DNA of 8,850 nt, from contig CAIXEV010000258.1 in assembly GCA_903918555.1 (NCBI GenBank), positions 1 to 8,850 of the forward strand. Reading direction: 5' to 3'. This stretch comes from an uncultured bacterium. Its GTDB lineage: Bacteria; Planctomycetota; Phycisphaerae; Phycisphaerales; SM1A02. Each line of letters starts with the position of its first letter. Within the stretch, counting starts at the first letter, position 1. Positions 1 through 6,761 of the stretch are shown here, in pieces. The position numbers and the translations under genes are program-made. The notes under the pieces were generated by a model, which was given only the letters and a program-made list of their open reading frames with translations, did no database searches and was not told the origin of the DNA.

Positions 1-1381
1 AGGTGCGGCCATCGCCCATCACGCCGACCGACTTCACGGGCAGTAGCACCGCGAAGACCTGGCTCGTCGAGCGATAGAGGTTCGCGGAGACGATCTCCTC
101 GAGCAGGATGCGGTCGCACTCGCGCAGGACATCGAGCTTCTCGCGGGTGATGTCGCCGATCACGCGCACGGCGAGACCGGGGCCTGGGAACGGGTGGCGC
201 CAGACCATCTGCTGCGGCAGGCCGAGGACCTCGCCGAGCGCGCGCACCTCGTCCTTGAAGAGAAGGCGCATCGGCTCGACGAGCTCGAAGCCGAGCTGCT
301 CGGGAAGGCCGCCGACATGGTGGTGGAGCTTGATGTTCGCGCTCGTGCCGGCGTGACCGTGGCCGGACTCGATCACATCGGGATAGAGCGTTCCCTGCGC
401 GAGGAACCGCACATCGCCCGGGATCGACTTCGCCGCTTCCTTGAAGACATCGATGAAGCGGTGCCCGATGCGGCGGCGCTTCTCCTGCGGCTCGACGATT
501 CCCGCGAGATCGCCGAGGAACTCGCGGCTCGCGTCGACGACGCGGAGGTCGACGTCGAAGTGATCGCGGAAGGTCGTCTCGACGAGGTCGCGCTCGTTCT
601 TCCGCAGCAATCCGTTGTCGACGAAGATGCAGACGAGCTGCTTGCCGATCGCCTTCGCGAGGAGCGCGGCGACGACCGAGCTGTCGACGCCGCCCGAAAG
701 CCCGCAGATCACCTTCGAGTCGCCGACGCGGGCCTGGATGCGCGCGCACTCGGCGTCGACGAAGTCCGACATCCTCCACGATCCCGCGCAGCCGCAGGCC
801 TTGAACAGGAAGTTGGCGAGCATGTCGCCGCCCTGCGGGGTGTGGGTCACCTCGGGGTGGAACTGGACGCCATAGAAGCGGCGCGCGCTGTCGCGCACCG
901 CCGCGAACGGACAGGTGCCCGTGCTCGCGAGCACCTCGAAGCCGGCGGGCACCTTGGTGACCTGGTCGCCGTGGCTCATCCAAACGGTGGCGTGCGCGTC
1001 GACGCCGGCGAACAGGTCCGCCGTCTCCTTCACATCGATCTTCGCGCGGCCGAACTCGCGGTGGCTTGCGCTCTCGACCTTGCCGCCGAGGAGGTGGCTC
1101 ATCAGCTGCATGCCGTAGCAGATGCCGAAGACCGGGATGCCGAGCGTGAAGATCGCGGGGTCGCAGGTCGGCGCCCCCTTCTCGAAGACGCTCGCGGGAC
1201 CGCCCGAGAAGATGATGCCCTTCGGGGCAAGGCGCTTGATCTCGCCGACCGAGATCGAGGGCGAGACAAGCAGGCTGAACACGCCGCTTTCACGAACGCG
1301 GCGCGCGATCAGCTGCGCGGTCTGGCTTCCAAAGTCAAGGATGAGGACCGTTTCGGTGCCGGGTGGTGGCGTGTCGACCAT
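1..1381 (-). CDS. guaA: GMP synthase (glutamine-hydrolysing), C-terminus cut by window edge
   Basis: Cytosolic enzyme that converts XMP to GMP with ATP and glutamine, the last step of guanine nucleotide synthesis. The 460 residues seen begin MVDTPPPGTETVLILDFGSQ and end at SVGVMGDGRT. An N-terminal class I glutamine amidotransferase domain (about 10-195) carries the nucleophile in GICYGMQ (Cys88) and its partners in FHPEV (His175, Glu177). The ATP-pyrophosphatase domain follows, with P-loop SGGVDS at 229-234 and later the family signatures FVDNGLLRKNE, QGTLYPDVIES and HPFPGPGLAVR. Compared with the roughly 525-residue E. coli enzyme, about 60 residues of the dimerisation domain lie beyond position 1. 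The ATG at 1381 is chosen because the amidotransferase core starts about ten residues in. No Shine-Dalgarno sequence precedes it; the upstream bases are a run of C. All visible catalytic motifs are intact, so the gene is probably functional. Confidence 0.97.
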   Translation of the reverse strand, partial: MVDTPPPGTETVLILDFGSQTAQLIARRVRESGVFSLLVSPSISVGEIKRLAPKGIIFSGGPASVFEKGAPTCDPAIFTLGIPVFGICYGMQLMSHLLGGKVESASHREFGRAKIDVKETADLFAGVDAHATVWMSHGDQVTKVPAGFEVLASTGTCPFAAVRDSARRFYGVQFHPEVTHTPQGGDMLANFLFKACGCAGSWRMSDFVDAECARIQARVGDSKVICGLSGGVDSSVVAALLAKAIGKQLVCIFVDNGLLRKNERDLVETTFRDHFDVDLRVVDASREFLGDLAGIVEPQEKRRRIGHRFIDVFKEAAKSIPGDVRFLAQGTLYPDVIESGHGHAGTSANIKLHHHVGGLPEQLGFELVEPMRLLFKDEVRALGEVLGLPQQMVWRHPFPGPGLAVRVIGDITREKLDVLRECDRILLEEIVSANLYRSTSQVFAVLLPVKSVGVMGDGRT

Positions 1382-1393
1382 GGTGGGGGGCAG

Positions 1394-1413
1394 AATGTAG
1401 CACCGTTGGTGCT
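1394..1413 (-). promoter_or_regulatory. Candidate guaA promoter: extended -10 overlapping a short inverted repeat
   Basis: Seen: reading the minus strand, TGC-TACATT (1402 to 1394) matches an extended -10 element (TGnTAnnnT), and its last T is only 12 bases from the guaA ATG. A 15-base inverted repeat, AGCACC-AAC-GGTGCT (1413 to 1399), overlaps the element. No good -35 is visible at 16-18 bp. Inference: a start about seven bases past the -10 would leave a leader of roughly five bases, which fits the missing ribosome-binding site. The inverted repeat could be an operator or chance. Confidence 0.35.
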
Positions 1414-1470
1414 CACGCGCCCACGCCGAAATCCCCAGTGAAAGTGGCGCTTTGAGGCCGGCCGCGAGGC

Positions 1471-2355
1471 TCAGGCGCCCATCGCGAGGCGCTCGCCGAC
1501 GATCGGCGGAAGGCCGACGGCCAGCGAACGGCGGAGAACCTCGGCCACGTCGTACTCGACGCGCTGCAGCTCGAGCAGGTTGCGGCCGATGTCGAGGACC
1601 GCGTAGCTCGCACGCGGATCGCGGTCGCGAGGCTGCCCGACCGAGCCCGGGTTGATGATCGATCGACCCGCCTTGGGGAGCTCGATCACGATGCCGTGTC
1701 CTTGGATGCTGTGTCCTTGGATGCTGTGCCCTTGGATGCTGTGCCCTTGGATGCTGTGCCCTTGGATGCTGTGCCCTTGGATGCTGTGCCCTTGGACGCT
1801 ATGCCCATGAACATGGAGATCGTGCTCCGCGACATCGGTCACGCCGATGGAGTCTCGCGCCGACTTGACGCCAGTCGTGAAGCACGACGGCACATGCGTG
1901 TGCCCCACGAGGCAGAAGCGCTCGCCGAACCAACCGAACGCCTCGGCGGCATCCTGCTTGGTCCGGAGGTAGGTCATGCCGTCCTCGGTGGGGACAGGCG
2001 AGTCATGCACACCAAGCAGCGTCTCGGAGATCGCGAACGACGACGGCAGCGAGCCGACGAAGGCGAGCGAGTCGGGCGACATGGTGCGCCGCGCGAACGC
2101 GATGCCCGCGCGGGCGACGGGATTCCAGCTCTTGGTGACCTCGGGATGGAGGAGCGCGTCCTCGTGGTTGCCGCGAATGCTGAGGCGGCAGTTCGAACGG
2201 ACGAGCGCCAGGCACTCGGCCGGCTCGGGGCCGTAGCCCACGATGTCGCCGAGGCAGAAGATCGCATCGACATTGCGGACCTCGCAGTCACGCAGGACCT
2301 GCTCGAGCGCAACGCGGTTGCCATGGATGTCGGAGATGATCGCAAGTCTTGGCAC
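1471..2355 (-). CDS. Calcineurin-like metallophosphoesterase with a histidine-rich repeat loop
   Basis: Predicted soluble metal-dependent phosphoesterase of 294 residues, of the YfcE/MJ0936-like group; the substrate cannot be read from the sequence. Metal-site motifs appear in order: D9-x-H11 in SDIHGN, GDIVGYGPEP at 36-45 (D37), GNHE at 62-65, H117 and GHTH at 151-154. The closing signature NPGSVGQPRD is at 235-244. The GTG start at 2355 is preferred because TGAGGA lies five bases upstream and the fold begins at once (VPRLAIISDIHGN). The frame is open further up, to ATGs at 2427 and 2436, but that would add an unlike tail with no ribosome-binding site. Residues 184-218 are seven GHSIQ-type pentapeptides from a 15-bp tandem repeat, placed in the variable loop between GHTH and NPGS. 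The preceding HDLHVHGH makes this loop histidine-rich. The stop is 89 bp from guaA with no clear terminator between, so cotranscription is possible. Confidence 0.92.
   Translation of the reverse strand: MPRLAIISDIHGNRVALEQVLRDCEVRNVDAIFCLGDIVGYGPEPAECLALVRSNCRLSIRGNHEDALLHPEVTKSWNPVARAGIAFARRTMSPDSLAFVGSLPSSFAISETLLGVHDSPVPTEDGMTYLRTKQDAAEAFGWFGERFCLVGHTHVPSCFTTGVKSARDSIGVTDVAEHDLHVHGHSVQGHSIQGHSIQGHSIQGHSIQGHSIQGHSIQGHGIVIELPKAGRSIINPGSVGQPRDRDPRASYAVLDIGRNLLELQRVEYDVAEVLRRSLAVGLPPIVGERLAMGA
1696..1800 (-). repeat. Tandem repeat, 7 x 15 bp, in frame (GHSIQ)
   Basis: Seven back-to-back 15-bp units; on the plus strand the common form is gtgcccttggatgct. Units differ by single bases: the two at the low-coordinate end have gtgtcc, and the one at 1786-1800 has gac for gat, giving GHSVQ instead of GHSIQ. 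A degenerate eighth unit (atgcccatgaacatg) follows at 1801-1815. Because the unit is five codons, gain or loss of copies changes protein length without a frameshift. The near-identity of the units indicates recent expansion. Confidence 0.97.
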
Positions 2356-2360
2356 GCTGA

Positions 2361-2366
2361 TCCTCA
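2361..2366 (-). promoter_or_regulatory. Ribosome-binding site that sets the GTG start of the metallophosphoesterase
   Basis: On the minus strand TGAGGA sits five bases before the GTG at 2355. It is the best Shine-Dalgarno match near any possible start of this gene and is the main reason for choosing the GTG over the upstream ATGs. Confidence 0.6.
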
Positions 2367-2712
2367 GCTCGGACTCGTTCCCGCCGGCTGCCCACGCTCC
2401 GCGCGTCGGCCGATCGGTTGATGCCATGGGACTCATCGGATCGGCCGGGCATCTCGGCCGGATCCGCAACGAACGACGCAAACACCCGCAAACAGCATCC
2501 CTGCAGCCCGCTTCCACGGCTGCACCACGATGTCCTCGCTCACAACCCGCTGGACTCGTCCACCTTCGGATCTATCGGCGGCAACGCCAGACTTCTCCTC
2601 GGCGAAGGACATCGAAATCCACGCATCGAGGCTGCGGCGCCCTACCGCTGGCACATCCCGCGCGACCTCACCCAAGAAGACCCGTATCGGGCTCGCCGTC
2701 ATTCACGGAACC

Positions 2713-2812
2713 CCCGTTCTACGAAGTACAAGCCCGTTCTACGAAGGACAAGCCCGCTCTACGAAGGACAAGCCCGCTCTACGATGTACAAGCCCGTGCT
2801 ACGAAGTACAGG
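2713..2812. repeat. Intergenic tandem array, 5 x 20 bp
   Basis: Five contiguous 20-bp direct repeats with consensus CCCGYTCTACGAAGKACAAG, starting at 2713, 2733, 2753, 2773 and 2793. Neighbouring units 1-2 and 2-3 differ by one base each; unit 5 has drifted furthest (tgcta, cagg). There are no spacers, so it is not a CRISPR array. The array starts 18 bases past the dprA stop codon in the direction of transcription. Twenty bases is about two helical turns, so equivalent bases of successive units lie on one face of the DNA. That fits a protein-binding array but does not prove one. Confidence 0.95.
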
Positions 2813-2830
2813 TCCGCCATTTCCGCGGAG

Positions 2831-4057
2831 TCACGCGGACTTCGCCCGAAACGCGCCTTCTGCATCGCGCGCCACGATGCCGCGAAGCTCGAGTTCGAGC
2901 GCCGCGGTCGCGATGCGCGGCACAGTCCACGCAAGCTCGCGCTCGAGTTCGTCGAAACCGGCCCTGCCGAGCCTTCGTACCGCCGCGAGGATCGCAGCGG
3001 CGTCGTCGGAACATGCCGGCGCGGGCGTCGCGGCCCCGCGCGAAGCCCGGGACGGCGGCGACGAACCCTTCGCTGCCGCGCGCGATGGTCGCGCCGCGCG
3101 ATGGATGGCGCGGGCACGATCGGCGGCTTCCTGCGCGCCCATGACCAGCGTGCGCGATTCGGCGAGGAGCTCGATCACATCGTCGGCACCCGTCACGAGG
3201 CTCGCCCATCCCTCGCGAATCGCGCGGTGGCAGCCGGCGGACGACGGACTCGTCACGGGACCCGGCATGCATGCCGCGTCGCGCGAGAGGTCATCGACCG
3301 CGATCCGCGCCGTGAGCAGCGCACCCGAGCGCGATGCGGCCTCGATGACGACGGTGACGAGCGACAGCGCCGCGATCACGCGGTTCCGGCGCGGGAAGAG
3401 ATCGGGCCGTGCTGTCACGAACGACGGCTGCTCGGTCAGGAGCGCGCCGCCGCCCTCGACGAGCGAGTCGAACAGGCCCGCGTGCTCGGCGGGATAGGGA
3501 TTCGAGAAGCCCGTCGCCAACACCGCGATGGACCGCCCCCCCGCACGAAGCGCGCCGCGATGCGCCTCCGCGTCGATGCCTCGCGCGCCACCCGACACGA
3601 TCGCGACGCCGCGCTCCGCGAGCGCCACCGCGAGCGCGCCTGCCTGCAGGCATCCATACGCGGTGGCGCGGCGCGAACCGACGATGGCGACGGCGGGCTC
3701 CGGGTCCGCCGAGAGTTCGCCGCGCACGAACAGGAGTTCGGGCGGATCCGGCGACGCCCGCAGGAGCTCGGGGTAGTCGGCGTCCGACAGGATGCGGAAC
3801 TGCACCCCGGCGCGCTCGGCCGCCGCCCGCTCCGCCTCGAGCGCACCACCAGCCCCGCGGGCGGCGGACAGGATCCGCCCCGCCTCCGCCGGCTCGACGC
3901 GCAGCGCTGCGGCGACCACGGGTGGATCAGCCTCGAGCGCACGCGCAAACTCGCCACACGCAAGGCGCAACTGGCGAAGACGACCGAGCCCGACTCCCGG
4001 GACAAGGAGGAACCGGAGCGCCGCGTCGACCTCCGCGTCGCGATCGGACGGAGGCAT
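2831..4057 (-). CDS. dprA: DNA processing protein DprA
   Basis: In natural transformation, DprA binds incoming single-stranded DNA and loads RecA; it acts in the cytosol. The 408-residue product has the usual three parts. A helix-hairpin-helix-like N-terminus (about 10-65) contains LLVPGVGLGRLRQL. The Rossmann-like core has AIVGSRRAT (124-132), SGGARGIDAEAHRGAL (155-170), FPRRNR (221-226), EAASRSGALLTA (239-250) and SSAGCHRAIREGW (272-284). After an Ala/Ser/Pro-rich linker (about 320-350), a C-terminal winged-helix-like domain (350-408) follows. The ATG at 4057 is chosen because AAGG lies seven bases upstream and MPPSDRDAEVDAALRFL fits the family N-terminus. An in-frame GTG at 4111 would add 18 residues but has no ribosome-binding site. 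It is 138 bp downstream of the acidic membrane protein gene, with no clear terminator between, so readthrough is possible. No other competence gene is in the window. Confidence 0.95.
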   Translation of the reverse strand: MPPSDRDAEVDAALRFLLVPGVGLGRLRQLRLACGEFARALEADPPVVAAALRVEPAEAGRILSAARGAGGALEAERAAAERAGVQFRILSDADYPELLRASPDPPELLFVRGELSADPEPAVAIVGSRRATAYGCLQAGALAVALAERGVAIVSGGARGIDAEAHRGALRAGGRSIAVLATGFSNPYPAEHAGLFDSLVEGGGALLTEQPSFVTARPDLFPRRNRVIAALSLVTVVIEAASRSGALLTARIAVDDLSRDAACMPGPVTSPSSAGCHRAIREGWASLVTGADDVIELLAESRTLVMGAQEAADRARAIHRAARPSRAAAKGSSPPSRASRGAATPAPACSDDAAAILAAVRRLGRAGFDELERELAWTVPRIATAALELELRGIVARDAEGAFRAKSA

Positions 4058-4195
4058 GGCATCGCCTTCGCCCCCGAGGGACCGTTCATGTGTTGATTGA
4101 GCTTCACGCACGATGCAAGACTACCGGCGCCGCGAGGGCACCCGCAGATTTCTGCATGTTTTACAGGAGACTTTCTCGCGCATCACGCGCGCCGC

Positions 4196-5524
4196 TCAAC
4201 TTCGGCCGGCGGTCGAGATCCAGCGGTCCTCGCTGAGCCCGTGAAACAGGCTCAGCGCGTCGAGCGCGCGATCGGTCGCGCAAGGAAGCGATGGCTCGTC
4301 CTCGCCTTCGGGCTCGACCTCGCCACGCAGCGCTTCAGTCTCGGCCCGCGCCACGGACTCGACGACGCTCCCGCCATCGATCGTCGCGATGGACTCAGCC
4401 TTCGGAAGCGCCGCGGCTTCCTGCTCGTCGGAAGCGGACTGCTTCGGCTCGACGATGACGGCGCCCGCTCCCGAGGCACGCGTCATCTCCGACATGCAGA
4501 CGGCCTCGGCATCCGCGGCAAGCACGGACTCGGGCATCTCGATCACTTCACCGTCCACGCACGCGAAGGACTCGTCTTCCGACGAATCGACCTCGACCTC
4601 TACCTCGACCTCGCGTTCGTCTTCGTCTTCGCCGTCGACATCGTCTTCAACATCCACTTCACGATCGTCTTCAACATCGAGCTCGGCTTCGGACTCGACC
4701 TCAGCAACCGCCGCCTCTGCGTCGATCGCGCCGAACGCCTCGTCAAGGCGCGACGACGGCGCAGGCTGATCAAGCACCGCCACGGCCGCCTCTTCAGCGG
4801 CCTGCGCCTCATGCTCCTCGCTCGATGCGTCGGAATCGTCGACCACGGAATCGTCGACCACGGAGTCGTCGACCACGGAATCGTCGACCACGGAATCGTC
4901 GACCACAAGCGTGCTCGCCGCCGCGACGGCGGTCGCCATCGCAACCGCAGGCATCGGCGCCGGCGACGGCTCGGGCGACGGCTCGGTCTCCGGGCGACGC
5001 GCACCGCGACGCGACGACGGCGCGCTCGGCGAGAGCATGAGCCCAACGAAGACGAGGAACGCGCCGCAAGCGAGCACCCAGAGCCGACGCGGCCCGGTCG
5101 CAAGACGCGAGAGCAGCGTGTCGGGATACGCGGGCGGATTCGGCAGGATCGCAGGCTCGGAATCCTCGATCCACTGCGTGACGGTCGCGTTGAGCGTCGG
5201 AACGAGCAGCATCGAGCGCTCGTCCTTCGGCATCAGGTTCAACTGGCTGGCGGCGAGACGGCCGACGAGCTGCTCGTCGCCATGGTCGAGGTCGTTGAGG
5301 AAGCGGTCGTACGCGGCGAGCTGGCGGATCGACTGATCCTCGAGCGCGCGGTGGATCTCGAGGGTGTTCCGCAGCTCCTGGAGGTCACGCTGCGCGGGGA
5401 TGAGCACGCCAGCGACAAGGAGCAGCAACCCGGCGATGACGAAGGGCCATCCGGGGTCGATTCGGAACAACGGAGTCGGCTTCGCCACGGCGGGCGAGCC
5501 ATCCTGCTCTGGTGCGGTCTGCAT
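4196..5524 (-). CDS. Unrecognised membrane protein with two TM segments and a long acidic repeat-rich tail
   Basis: I do not recognise a named family. The 442-residue product has a short N-terminus, a hydrophobic segment at about 27-44 (PFVIAGLLLLVAGVLIPA), a middle region of about 100 residues and a second hydrophobic segment at about 148-165 (LWVLACGAFLVFVGLML). The part after TM1 is helical and charged, possibly a short coiled coil. Basic SSRRGARR follows TM2, then a Pro/Glu/Ser linker and a tail rich in Glu and Asp to the end. The tail holds five VVDDS pentapeptides (about 207-231) and EVEVEVEV/VEDD runs. Positive residues suggest both ends are cytosolic and the middle is outside. The ATG at 5524 is preferred because the frame above it runs into the mdh terminator; its ribosome-binding site is weak (GAG). 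The frame is long and uninterrupted with a membrane-protein pattern, so it is probably real. Function is unknown. Confidence 0.82.
   Translation of the reverse strand: MQTAPEQDGSPAVAKPTPLFRIDPGWPFVIAGLLLLVAGVLIPAQRDLQELRNTLEIHRALEDQSIRQLAAYDRFLNDLDHGDEQLVGRLAASQLNLMPKDERSMLLVPTLNATVTQWIEDSEPAILPNPPAYPDTLLSRLATGPRRLWVLACGAFLVFVGLMLSPSAPSSRRGARRPETEPSPEPSPAPMPAVAMATAVAAASTLVVDDSVVDDSVVDDSVVDDSVVDDSDASSEEHEAQAAEEAAVAVLDQPAPSSRLDEAFGAIDAEAAVAEVESEAELDVEDDREVDVEDDVDGEDEDEREVEVEVEVDSSEDESFACVDGEVIEMPESVLAADAEAVCMSEMTRASGAGAVIVEPKQSASDEQEAAALPKAESIATIDGGSVVESVARAETEALRGEVEPEGEDEPSLPCATDRALDALSLFHGLSEDRWISTAGRS
4591..4678 (-). repeat. Low-complexity coding repeats of the acidic tail
   Basis: On the plus strand four 6-bp units of the cctcga type run from 4591 to 4614 and encode alternating Glu-Val. 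Further on, the 15-mer atcgtcttcaacatc occurs at 4640-4654 and again at 4664-4678, a 24-bp (eight-codon) period that encodes repeated VDVEDD. All stay in frame, so they extend the acidic tail without disrupting it. Confidence 0.7.
4831..4905 (-). repeat. Tandem repeat, 5 x 15 bp, in frame (VVDDS)
   Basis: Five contiguous 15-bp units, plus-strand form cggaatcgtcgacca, starting at 4831, 4846, 4861, 4876 and 4891. Only the 4861 unit differs, with gag for gaa (a silent change). They encode Val-Val-Asp-Asp-Ser five times in the acidic tail of the two-TM protein. The near-perfect identity implies recent duplication, and the five-codon length means copy changes leave the frame intact. Confidence 0.97.
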
Positions 5525-5585
5525 CGGCTCGGTTATCGACACAATAGATCGGGATCCTACAGATTCCACGGCACGGCGGCCGACC

Positions 5586-5623
5586 AAAATGGCAACGGCC
5601 GCGGGACGAGCCCGCGGCCGTTG
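5586..5623 (-). terminator. Intrinsic terminator after mdh
   Basis: A perfect 13-bp inverted repeat (CAACGGCCGCGGG at 5593-5605 and its complement at 5611-5623) closes a five-base loop. In the mdh direction it is followed by ccaTTTTgg (T run at 5589-5586). It starts 21 bases past the mdh stop. It separates mdh from the downstream membrane protein gene, whose start is about 60 bases further on. Confidence 0.85.
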
Positions 5624-5644
5624 GAATCGGTCGTTCAAACAGGG

Positions 5645-6640
5645 TCAGACCAGCTTCGGGAAGCTCGTCTGTCCGGCCTCGTTCGGCTTGGCCGCGAGGT
5701 CCTTCACGACCTTGACGAGGTCCTTCACATGCTGGGCGCTCTCGCTGAAGAGCTTCTGCTCGTCGGCGTTCATCTTGATCTCGACGATCTTCTCCATGCC
5801 GCCCTTGCCGAGGACGCACGGGACACCGACGAAGTAGCCGGCACCCTTGGCGCCCGGGGCGACGCCGAAGGCGTCCTCGCAGTACGCGGCGCACGGGAGG
5901 ATGCGCTTCTTGTCCTTGATGATGGCCTCGGCCATCTGGATGACGCCCGACGCCGGGGCGTAGTACGCCGAGGTGCCCATCAGCTGGACGATCTCGCCGC
6001 CGCCGACCTTCGCGCGCTGGACGCACTTGTCGATCGTCTCCTTCGGGAGGAGCTGGTCGATCGGGATGCCGTGGACGCTGGTGAAGCGCGGGAGCGGCAC
6101 CATGTCGTCGCCGTGGCCGCCGAGGAGCAGCGCCTGGATGTCCTCGATCGAGCAGCCGAGCTCCATCGAGAGGAACGCGCGGAAGCGCGCCACATCGAGG
6201 CAGCCGGCCTGGCCGAGCACGCGGTGCGTCGGGAAGCCGGAGGCCTTCCACGCGGTGTACACCATCGCGTCGAGCGGGTTCGAGAGGACGATGATCACCG
6301 AGTCCGGCGCGTGCTTCGCGACCTTCTCGGCCACGCTCGACACGATGCCCATGTTGGTCACGATCAGGTCGTCGCGGCTCATGCCCGGCTTGCGCGGGAT
6401 GCCGGCCGTGATGACGACGATGTCGCTGCCTTCGATCAGCGCGTAGTCGCTGCCGCCCTCGATCTTGCAGTCGAAGCCCTCGATCGGCGCGCTCTCGTAG
6501 AGGTCGAGCGCCTTGCCCTTGGCGACGCCGTCGTTGATGTCGATGAGGACGATGTCGCCGAGTTCCCTCGAGGCGGCCCAGACTGCGCAGGCGGCTCCGG
6601 TGTTGCCTGCTCCGATGATCGAGATCTTCGCGCGACGCAT
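5645..6640 (-). CDS. mdh: Malate dehydrogenase, LDH-like type
   Basis: Cytosolic NAD-dependent interconversion of malate and oxaloacetate in the TCA cycle. The 331-residue product starts MRRAKISIIGAGNTGAACA, a Rossmann GxGxxG; the acidic residue in LIDIN (Asp34) predicts NAD over NADP. Substrate arginines are in GIPRKPGMSRDD (Arg83, Arg89) and DVARF (Arg152). The catalytic pair is Asp149 in GQAGCLDVARF and His176 in LGGHGDDMVPL. Asn121 in SNPLD matches the conserved cofactor-contact Asn. IPRKPGMSRDDL is characteristic of malate rather than lactate dehydrogenases of this branch. Length is close to the family norm of 310-330. The frame is open upstream to 6844, through the tRNA terminator, but the ATG at 6640 is right: the fold begins there and GGAG lies ten bases upstream. 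A TATCAT sequence at 6710-6705 could be its -10 box, though no good -35 accompanies it. It is bounded by terminators on both sides and is probably monocistronic. Confidence 0.97.
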   Translation of the reverse strand: MRRAKISIIGAGNTGAACAVWAASRELGDIVLIDINDGVAKGKALDLYESAPIEGFDCKIEGGSDYALIEGSDIVVITAGIPRKPGMSRDDLIVTNMGIVSSVAEKVAKHAPDSVIIVLSNPLDAMVYTAWKASGFPTHRVLGQAGCLDVARFRAFLSMELGCSIEDIQALLLGGHGDDMVPLPRFTSVHGIPIDQLLPKETIDKCVQRAKVGGGEIVQLMGTSAYYAPASGVIQMAEAIIKDKKRILPCAAYCEDAFGVAPGAKGAGYFVGVPCVLGKGGMEKIVEIKMNADEQKLFSESAQHVKDLVKVVKDLAAKPNEAGQTSFPKLV

Positions 6641-6761
6641 GTGACGATGGCTCCGAGTGATGGCCCTGTTGGTGGATCCACCCGCCGACGCGGGAGGGGC
6701 GGCGATGATAGCGCGGACAACCAACGGGTTGCGCCGTCGGCGGCGACGGGCACTCGGCCCT

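Larger units (their letters stand above)
2356..2830. other. Intergenic region of 475 bp with no convincing gene
   Basis: This stretch lies between the dprA stop and the metallophosphoesterase start. Its dprA-proximal fifth is the 20-bp tandem array at 2713-2812. The remainder (2356-2712) holds open frames on both strands, as expected at this base composition. An 89-codon minus-strand frame (2702-2433) was considered, but it has no recognisable motif. I could not identify a clear promoter for the downstream gene, an RNA gene or an intrinsic terminator here. Confidence 0.6.

Noticed and set aside
194..1441. A 415-codon open frame on the plus strand
   Set aside because: It is antisense to guaA, whose minus-strand translation carries every catalytic motif. 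The plus frame gives only Arg/Ala/Asp-rich sequence typical of shadow frames in G+C-rich DNA.
1471..2517. Longer metallophosphoesterase with an extra N-terminal segment
   Set aside because: The extra 54 residues do not resemble the family, and the GTG at 2355 has a well-spaced TGAGGA directly before the first beta strand.
2433..2702. An 89-codon minus-strand frame between dprA and the metallophosphoesterase
   Set aside because: It has no good ribosome-binding site and no recognisable motif, and such lengths arise by chance at this base composition. It could become real if conserved in relatives.
2713..2812. CRISPR array
   Set aside because: The 20-bp units are directly adjacent with no spacers, and there are no cas genes nearby.
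2356..2830. Replication origin marked by iterons
   Set aside because: I see no DnaA-box-like sequences, no AT-rich unwinding stretch, and no dnaA, rep or par gene in the window.
2243..4096. A 617-codon open frame on the plus strand
   Set aside because: It is antisense to dprA and spans the intergenic 20-bp array. Its product is low-complexity Arg-rich sequence, while the minus strand gives a complete DprA.
4144..4155. Short palindrome GCAGATTTCTGC upstream of dprA
   Set aside because: A five-base stem with a two-base centre is expected by chance. It is not tied to a convincing promoter.
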